The notes under the pieces were generated by a model, which saw only the letters and a list, made by a program, of their open reading frames with translations, was not told the origin of the DNA and searched no databases. This document shows, one piece after another, positions 12,758 through 17,904 of a stretch of 17,904 nucleotides of DNA (its first letter is position 1; every line of letters starts with the position of its first letter). The position numbers were made by a program, and so were the translations under genes. The stretch covers positions 1 through 17,904 of the forward strand of contig CAJFUT010000107.1 of NCBI GenBank assembly GCA_904420255.1, in the 5' to 3' direction. This stretch comes from an uncultured Angelakisella sp. (GTDB lineage Bacteria > Bacillota > Clostridia > Oscillospirales > Ruminococcaceae).

Positions 12758-14338
12758 ATGTCGGTACTGGTGAGCGGCGTGCGGGTAGGGCTGATGGAGG
12801 ACCAGGAGGACCGCTGGCAGCGGGCCCTGGAGAAGGCGGGGATTCCCGGCGGGGAGGTGGTTTCCCGGCGGGTGGTGAAACGGTCGGTGGATGCCAGGCG
12901 GAAGGACCGCATTGCCTTTATCTATACCATCGGCTTTGAGGTGAAGGATGAGGGGAGGGTGCGGACCGGGCCGGAGGTCCGGCTCCATACCCCCTGCAGC
13001 CTGGACACGGCGCCGGGGCATTCGCCCATGGGAAGCAGGCCGGTGATCGCCGGCTTCGGCCCCGCGGGGATGTTCTGCGGGCTGCTCCTGGCCCAGAAGG
13101 GCTACCGCCCCCTGATTCTGGAGCGGGGGGAGGCCATGGAAAACCGGGTGGAAACGGTGGGGGCCTTTTTCCGGGACGGCGTCCTCCGGGAGGACAGCAA
13201 CGTCCAATTTGGGGAAGGAGGGGCCGGCACCTTTTCCGACGGGAAGCTCACCACCCGGATCAACGATCCCCGCTGTGAATATGTCCTGGAGCAGTTTGTG
13301 CGGCTGGGAGGGCCTGAGGAGCTGCTGTGGGAAGCCAAGCCCCATGTGGGCACCGACCGCCTCCGTCAGGTGGTGGTGGCCCTGCGGAAGGAGATCGAGG
13401 GGCTGGGGGGCGAGGTGCGGTTCGGTGTAAAGCTGGATGACATTACAGTGAAAAACGGCGCCCTGGCCGGTATCTCGGCAGGGGGAGAGGCCGTGGCTGC
13501 CGAGAACCTGGTCCTTGCGGTGGGCCACAGCGCCAGGGATACCTTCGCCATGCTCCGGCAAAGGGGCCTGGAGCTGGCGGCCAAGCCCTTTTCGGTGGGG
13601 GTGCGGATCGAGCATCTCCAGGAGGACATCGACCGGGGCCTTTACGGCGCCATGGCTGGGCATCCCCTGCTGCCCAAGGGGGAATACCAGCTCAGCAGCC
13701 GCAACAGCCAGGGCCAGGCGGTTTACACTTTCTGTATGTGCCCGGGGGGCGTGGTGGTTCCCGCCGCCTCGGTGGCGGAAACGGTGGTGACCAACGGCAT
13801 GAGCAACTATCTGCGGGACGGCCGCAACGCCAACGCCGCCCTGGTGGCGTCGGTGGATGACCGGGACTTCGGCGGGGACCCTATGGAGGCCATGGCGTGG
13901 CAGGAGGCCCTGGAAAAGACGGCCTGGTCCCTCACCGGGAGTTACCGGGCGCCGGCCCAGACGGCGGGGAGGTTCCTGGAAGGGAAGCCCGGCTTCGTTC
14001 TGGGCAGGGTGGAGCCCACCTACGCCATCGGGGTGGAGGGGGCGGATTTCGCACGGCTGTTTCCCCCCAGGGTTTTGGAGCAGCTCCGGCTGGGGCTGCG
14101 GGCCTTTGGAAGGCGGCTGCCGGGCTTTGATGCTCCGGACAGCTTTCTCACCGGGCCGGAAACACGGACCTCGTCGCCGGTGCGGATCCTTCGGGACGAG
14201 GAGGGCCAGGCCAGGGGGATCCGGGGCATCTGGCCCTGCGGAGAGGGGAGCGGCTACGCGGGAGGGATCATGAGTGCCGCCGTGGACGGCCTCAGGACCG
14301 CCCAGGCGCTGATGGGGCGCTACAAACCATTTGCCTAA
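12758..14338 (+). CDS. FAD-dependent dehydrogenase, COG2509-like, function unknown
   Basis: A 526-residue soluble flavoprotein. An N-terminal region of about 95 residues precedes the Rossmann FAD motif PVIAGFGPAGMFCG (Gly99, Gly101, Gly104) and LILERG. Later motifs, NVQFGEGGAGTFSDGKL, a GHSARDTF segment and the C-terminal PCGEGSGYAGGIMSAAVDG, match the uncharacterised NAD(FAD)-utilizing dehydrogenase family COG2509. Substrate and partner are unknown to me. The ATG at 12758 follows GTGGAGG by 5 nt; the in-frame GTG at 12746 overlaps that ribosome site and is rejected. It lies 72 nt after cdaR, behind a strong hairpin, and its stop region contains the recJ promoter. No redox partner gene is adjacent, although rnf lies a few kb upstream. 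Confidence 0.85.
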   Translation: MSVLVSGVRVGLMEDQEDRWQRALEKAGIPGGEVVSRRVVKRSVDARRKDRIAFIYTIGFEVKDEGRVRTGPEVRLHTPCSLDTAPGHSPMGSRPVIAGFGPAGMFCGLLLAQKGYRPLILERGEAMENRVETVGAFFRDGVLREDSNVQFGEGGAGTFSDGKLTTRINDPRCEYVLEQFVRLGGPEELLWEAKPHVGTDRLRQVVVALRKEIEGLGGEVRFGVKLDDITVKNGALAGISAGGEAVAAENLVLAVGHSARDTFAMLRQRGLELAAKPFSVGVRIEHLQEDIDRGLYGAMAGHPLLPKGEYQLSSRNSQGQAVYTFCMCPGGVVVPAASVAETVVTNGMSNYLRDGRNANAALVASVDDRDFGGDPMEAMAWQEALEKTAWSLTGSYRAPAQTAGRFLEGKPGFVLGRVEPTYAIGVEGADFARLFPPRVLEQLRLGLRAFGRRLPGFDAPDSFLTGPETRTSSPVRILRDEEGQARGIRGIWPCGEGSGYAGGIMSAAVDGLRTAQALMGRYKPFA

Positions 14339-14359
14339 CCGGGGAAAAAGTGCTACAAT
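14331..14359 (+). promoter_or_regulatory. Promoter for recJ-rel
   Basis: TTGCCT (14331-14336) and TACAAT (14354-14359) are spaced 17 nt apart and preceded by TG to give an extended -10 (TGCTACAAT). The -35 overlaps the stop codon of the FAD dehydrogenase. The start of recJ is about 90 nt downstream, so a GC-rich leader of roughly 80 nt would be made. Confidence 0.72.
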
Positions 14360-14447
14360 ATTTTCTGTATTTTTGGATCCCCGGATGACGGGCAGGGGTG
14401 CCTGGAGCGCCCATTTCCCGGCGCCGGCGGGGAAAAGGAGTGGTTGG

Positions 14448-16493
14448 GTGGAATTCAAAAGCTGGAAAATCCTGGCTCCCGGGGAGAAGGAGGCCTTTCA
14501 GGGGCCCCAGGGGCTGCCCGGTTTTCTCCAGACCCTCCTTTCCGCCCGGGGAATCCGGGGGGAAGAGGCTGTCCGCCGCTTCCTGAACGGGGGCGGCTCC
14601 CTGTACGACCCCTTTCTTCTGAAGGATATGGACCGGGCGGTGGAACGGGTCCGCCGGGCCATTGCCGGCTTTGAAAGAATCCTGGTTTTTGGCGATTACG
14701 ACTGCGACGGCGTCACCGCCACCGCCATCCTTTACGATTATCTGGAGAATGTGGGGGCGGATGTCCTTTACTATATCCCGGAACGGGAGGAGGAGGGCTA
14801 CGGCCTGAACCGCGGAGCCCTGGACCGGATCCGGGACGCCGGCGTCAGCCTGGTGATTACGGTGGACAACGGCATTTCCGCCCTGGAGGAGGCCGCCTAC
14901 GCCACCTCCCTGGGGGTGGACATGGTGATCACCGACCACCACAAGCCGGGGGAGCGGCTCCCGGAGGCGGCGGCGGTGGTGGATCCCTGGCGGGAGGACT
15001 GCCAGTACCCCTTCCCGGACCTTTGCGGGGCGGGGGTGGCCTTCAAACTGATCTGCGCCCTGGAGGGGGACACCGAGGGGATGCTTCTGGAGCATTACGG
15101 CGACATCCTGGCGGTGGGGACCCTGGCGGACGTGGTGCCCCTGGTGGACGAAAACCGGCGGATCGCCTCGGCGGGGCTGGGGTGCCTCGCCGCTACAGAA
15201 AACCCGGGGCTCCAGGCCCTGGCCCGGACCGCCGGGCTGGACCTTTCCAGGCGGGACGCCGACGCGGTCACCTTCGGCCTCGCCCCCAGGATCAACGCCG
15301 CGGGGCGGATCGGGTCGGTGGACCACGCCCTGGAGCTTCTCCTCTGCCAGGACGAGGGACGGGCCGGGGAGCTGGCGGAGGAGCTGGATTCCCTCAACGC
15401 CCGCCGCAAAGAGCTGGAAAAGGAGATTCTGAAGGGGATACAGCGGCTTCTGGAGGCGCGGCCGGGGCTTTTGGACCGGCGCATCCTGTTCCTTGCGGGC
15501 GAGGGGTGGCATCCGGGGGTTATCGGCATCACCGCCTCCCGGATGGTGGAGCGGTACGGCAGGCCCTGTGTCATTGTTTCCCTGGATGGGGAGGAGGCAA
15601 GAGGCTCCGCCCGGAGTGTGGAGGGCTTCTCCATCATCGACGCCGTCCGCTCCTGCGGGGAACTGCTGACCAAGTACGGCGGCCACCCCATGGCGGCGGG
15701 CTTTTCCCTCAAGGCCGCCAATGTGGAGGCCCTGGGGCGCGCCCTGGAGGAATACGCGGCGGAGCGGTTCCCGGTGATGCCGGTTTCCTCCCTGGCGGTG
15801 GACGCCCTTCTGGACCCCCGGGAGATCACCCTGGAGAATATCCGGCAGATGGAGGGGCTGGCCCCTTTCGGCTGCGGGAACCCCCGGCCGGTGTTCGGCC
15901 TTCTGGGGGTCCGGATCACCGAAATCCAGCCCATCGGGAACGGGAACCATCTGCGCCTGGGGCTGGAGCAGAGGGGGACCGCCCTCCAGGCGGTGCTGTT
16001 CGGCGTGGGGCCGGCGGCGTTTCCCCTGGAGGCGGGGGAGGAGGCGGACTGCGCCGTATCCCTCAGCGTCAACGAATACCGGGGGGTTCAAAGGCCGTCG
16101 GTGCGGATCCTTTCCATCCGCCCAAAGGGCTTCGATATGGCGGCAAAGCTGCGGCTGGAGGCCGCCTACCGGAGCCTGCGGCGGGGGGAGGAGCCCCAGG
16201 GCTGCCGGCCGGAGGAGCTGTCCTTCGGCCGGGAGGACCTGGCGGTGGTGTTCCGCTGGCTCCGGGGCCATTCTCCATGGCGCAGGGGGGTGGACATCCT
16301 CTCCCACCGCCTGGGGAGCGCTTCCAATTACTGCAAGGTCCTGGCGGCGCTGGATATCCTCCGGGAGCTGGGGCTGATTTCAAGAAGGAACGAGGAGGGC
16401 GTGGAGGTCATCCAGGTGCTTCCCTCCGGCGGGAAGGCGGAGCTGAGCGATTCGCCTACATATCGTTTATTTCAGCAAGAGTTGGTGAACTGA
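14448..16493 (+). CDS. recJ: Single-stranded-DNA 5'-3' exonuclease RecJ
   Basis: A 681-residue DNA repair and recombination nuclease that degrades single-stranded DNA 5' to 3'. The DHH phosphoesterase domain shows GDYDCDGVTA (Asp83, Asp85, Asp87), VDNGIS, ITDHHKPG (Asp163-His164-His165) and the APRINAAGRIG segment. The DHHA1 domain has GWHPGVIGI (about 353-361) and GGHPMAAGF (411-419). An OB-like DNA-binding domain follows, then a winged-helix-like C-terminal part (about 600-681) ending YRLFQ. The GTG start at 14448 lies 7 nt after AAAAGGAG; an in-frame ATG at 14331 overlaps the previous gene and has no ribosome site. The length lies between short RecJ forms and the longer B. subtilis one. 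Its TGA overlaps the rel start by one base. Confidence 0.95.
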   Translation: MEFKSWKILAPGEKEAFQGPQGLPGFLQTLLSARGIRGEEAVRRFLNGGGSLYDPFLLKDMDRAVERVRRAIAGFERILVFGDYDCDGVTATAILYDYLENVGADVLYYIPEREEEGYGLNRGALDRIRDAGVSLVITVDNGISALEEAAYATSLGVDMVITDHHKPGERLPEAAAVVDPWREDCQYPFPDLCGAGVAFKLICALEGDTEGMLLEHYGDILAVGTLADVVPLVDENRRIASAGLGCLAATENPGLQALARTAGLDLSRRDADAVTFGLAPRINAAGRIGSVDHALELLLCQDEGRAGELAEELDSLNARRKELEKEILKGIQRLLEARPGLLDRRILFLAGEGWHPGVIGITASRMVERYGRPCVIVSLDGEEARGSARSVEGFSIIDAVRSCGELLTKYGGHPMAAGFSLKAANVEALGRALEEYAAERFPVMPVSSLAVDALLDPREITLENIRQMEGLAPFGCGNPRPVFGLLGVRITEIQPIGNGNHLRLGLEQRGTALQAVLFGVGPAAFPLEAGEEADCAVSLSVNEYRGVQRPSVRILSIRPKGFDMAAKLRLEAAYRSLRRGEEPQGCRPEELSFGREDLAVVFRWLRGHSPWRRGVDILSHRLGSASNYCKVLAALDILRELGLISRRNEEGVEVIQVLPSGGKAELSDSPTYRLFQQELVN

Positions 16494-17904
16494 TGGACGA
16501 GCTTTTTGGGAAATTGTCGGCAAAGATCGAACAAACCAATAAGCAGTACGATATGGATAAGATCGAAAGAGCTTACCAGATGGCGAAGCGCGCCCATGAG
16601 GGCACTCTGCGCCGCTCCGGCGAGCCCTATATCGTCCATCCGGTGAGTGCCGCCATCATCCTGGTGGAGCTGGGAATGGATACCGATTCCATTGTGGCGG
16701 CGCTGCTCCACGACGTGGTGGAGGACACCGATGTCACCCTGGAGGAGATTCGCAAGGAATTCGGCAAGGACGTGGCCCTGCTGGTGGACGGCGTCACCAA
16801 GCTGGGCCGGATCCCCTTTTCCTCCCGGGAGCACCAGCAGGCGGAAAACGTCCGCAAAATGCTGCTGGCCATGGCCCAGGATGTCCGGGTCATCATCATC
16901 AAGCTGGCGGACCGCCTCCACAACGCCCGTACCTTTGAATCCCTGCCGGATGAAAAGCGCCGGATCAAGGCGCTGGAAACCATGGAGGTTTACGCCCCCC
17001 TGGCCCACCGCCTGGGGATCCGGGGGGTCAAGGAGGAGCTGGAGGACATCTGCCTCAAGTACCTGGACCCTGTGGCCTACGCCGAAATCGAGAGCCAGCT
17101 GGCCCTGCGCAAGGAGGAGCGGGAAGCCTTCCTCCAGCGGATCATCGCCCGGATCCACAAGCGGCTGGAGGAGGAGCACGTCACCGCCCAGATCGACGGC
17201 AGGGTCAAGAGCATCTACGGCATCTACCGCAAGGTTTATATGCAGGGGCGGGATATGGACGAGATTTACGATATCTACGCCGTGCGGATCATTGTGGATT
17301 CGGTGCTGGAATGCTACAACATCCTGGGCATCATCCACGATATGCTCCAGCCCATCCCCAACCGCTTCAAGGATTACATCTCCACTCCCAAGCAGAATAT
17401 GTACCAGTCCCTCCACACCACCGTCATCGACAAGGAGGGCATCCCCTTCGAGGTGCAGATCCGCACCTGGGATATGCACTACACCGCTGAATACGGCGTG
17501 GCGGCCCACTGGAAGTACAAAATCGGCCTGGAGGGGAAGGACAGCCTGGAGGAGCGCCTTTCCTGGATCCGCCAGCTGCTGGAATCCCAGAAGGAATCCG
17601 ACGACGTGGAGGACCTGGTCAAGTCCATCAAAACCGACATCGCCCCGGAGGAGGTCTTTGTCTTTACCCCCAAGGGGGATGTGATCACCCTCCCGGTGGA
17701 CAGCACCGTCATCGACTTCGCCTACGCCATCCATTCCGAGGTGGGCAACAAAATGATCGGCGCCAAGGTGGACGGGCGGATGGTGAGCCTGGACTTCAAG
17801 GTCAAGACGGGGATGATCGTGGAGGTCCTCACCGCCTCGGGGCGGGGCAGCGGCCCCAGCCGGGACTGGCTCAACATCGTCCGCACCAGCGAGGCCCGGA
17901 ACAA
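16493..17904 (+). CDS. rel: Bifunctional (p)ppGpp synthetase/hydrolase Rel (3' end missing)
   Basis: The frame starts at ATG 16493, overlapping the recJ stop (TGATG), and stays open to the window edge: 470 codons. The HD hydrolase domain has His49 (IVHP), His73-Asp74 (LLHDVVEDT) and Asp140 (KLADRLHN). The synthetase domain has Asp260 (YDIYAVRI), the SLHTTV segment and Glu320 (FEVQIRT), followed by AEYGVAAHWKYK. A TGS domain starts near 382 (EEVFVFTPKGD). Both catalytic centres look intact, so the protein should both make and destroy (p)ppGpp. The C-terminal helical, zinc-finger and ACT regions lie beyond the window. No strong ribosome site is visible before the ATG; translation is probably coupled to recJ. 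Firmicutes often use the name relA for the same gene. Confidence 0.96.
   Translation, partial: MDELFGKLSAKIEQTNKQYDMDKIERAYQMAKRAHEGTLRRSGEPYIVHPVSAAIILVELGMDTDSIVAALLHDVVEDTDVTLEEIRKEFGKDVALLVDGVTKLGRIPFSSREHQQAENVRKMLLAMAQDVRVIIIKLADRLHNARTFESLPDEKRRIKALETMEVYAPLAHRLGIRGVKEELEDICLKYLDPVAYAEIESQLALRKEEREAFLQRIIARIHKRLEEEHVTAQIDGRVKSIYGIYRKVYMQGRDMDEIYDIYAVRIIVDSVLECYNILGIIHDMLQPIPNRFKDYISTPKQNMYQSLHTTVIDKEGIPFEVQIRTWDMHYTAEYGVAAHWKYKIGLEGKDSLEERLSWIRQLLESQKESDDVEDLVKSIKTDIAPEEVFVFTPKGDVITLPVDSTVIDFAYAIHSEVGNKMIGAKVDGRMVSLDFKVKTGMIVEVLTASGRGSGPSRDWLNIVRTSEARN

Noticed and set aside
11150..14458. A minus-strand open frame of about 1100 codons opposite cdaR and the FAD dehydrogenase gene
   Set aside because: It is a shadow of GC-rich genes: the sense codons TTA, CTA and TCA, which would make antisense stops, are nearly unused here. 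The translation is rich in His, Gly, Pro and Gln, shows no domain, and the + strand genes have full motifs.
14292..16307. A minus-strand frame of about 670 codons opposite recJ
   Set aside because: Antisense shadow; recJ on the + strand has intact DHH and DHHA1 motifs, a promoter and a ribosome site.

Overview
This GC-rich window is densely coded on the + strand only. It looks like a chromosomal housekeeping segment of an anaerobic Firmicute, most likely a high-GC member of Clostridia (Oscillospiraceae-like). The reasons are strong GGAGG ribosome sites, a clostridial-type rnfCDGEAB cluster, the M24 peptidase-efp pair, a cdaA-cdaR pair, a DivIVA-like protein and a bifunctional Rel protein. The family-level placement is an inference from gene content and base composition.

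Layout. (1) Bases 2-3083: the end of an endonuclease IV-like TIM-barrel gene overlaps an M24 aminopeptidase gene. After a hairpin and a promoter come efp and a small acidic zinc-ribbon protein, closed by a GC-rich hairpin. (2) Bases 3218-9457: a Gx-transporter/HepS-I-like membrane protein is followed closely by the full Rnf operon (rnfC, D, G, E, A, B), which ends at a very strong intrinsic terminator. (3) Bases 9557-12685: an extended -10 promoter precedes a DivIVA-like coiled-coil protein, then cdaA and cdaR for c-di-AMP synthesis. (4) Bases 12758-17904: a COG2509-like FAD dehydrogenase, then recJ with its own promoter, then a Rel (p)ppGpp synthetase/hydrolase that runs off the window end.

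How they work together. Rnf couples electron transfer from reduced ferredoxin to NAD+ with ion pumping across the membrane: RnfB and RnfC carry the soluble-side clusters, RnfA and RnfE hold the membrane iron-sulfur site, and RnfD and RnfG carry covalent flavin. CdaA and CdaR make and regulate c-di-AMP, and Rel makes and degrades (p)ppGpp, so two nucleotide second-messenger enzymes sit within about 5 kb of each other.

Most unusual points. RnfG is more than twice the usual length and carries three complete SGAT flavin-attachment repeats instead of one. RnfE ends in a four-cysteine tail. The DivIVA-like gene contains a T-TTT-TTT heptamer followed after 7 nt by a GC hairpin, and the -1 frame stays open for 50 codons with gene-like codon use. 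I see no CRISPR array, insertion sequence, tRNA, rRNA or minus-strand gene. I do not see a clearly new multi-gene system; the enlarged RnfG is the best candidate for new biology.
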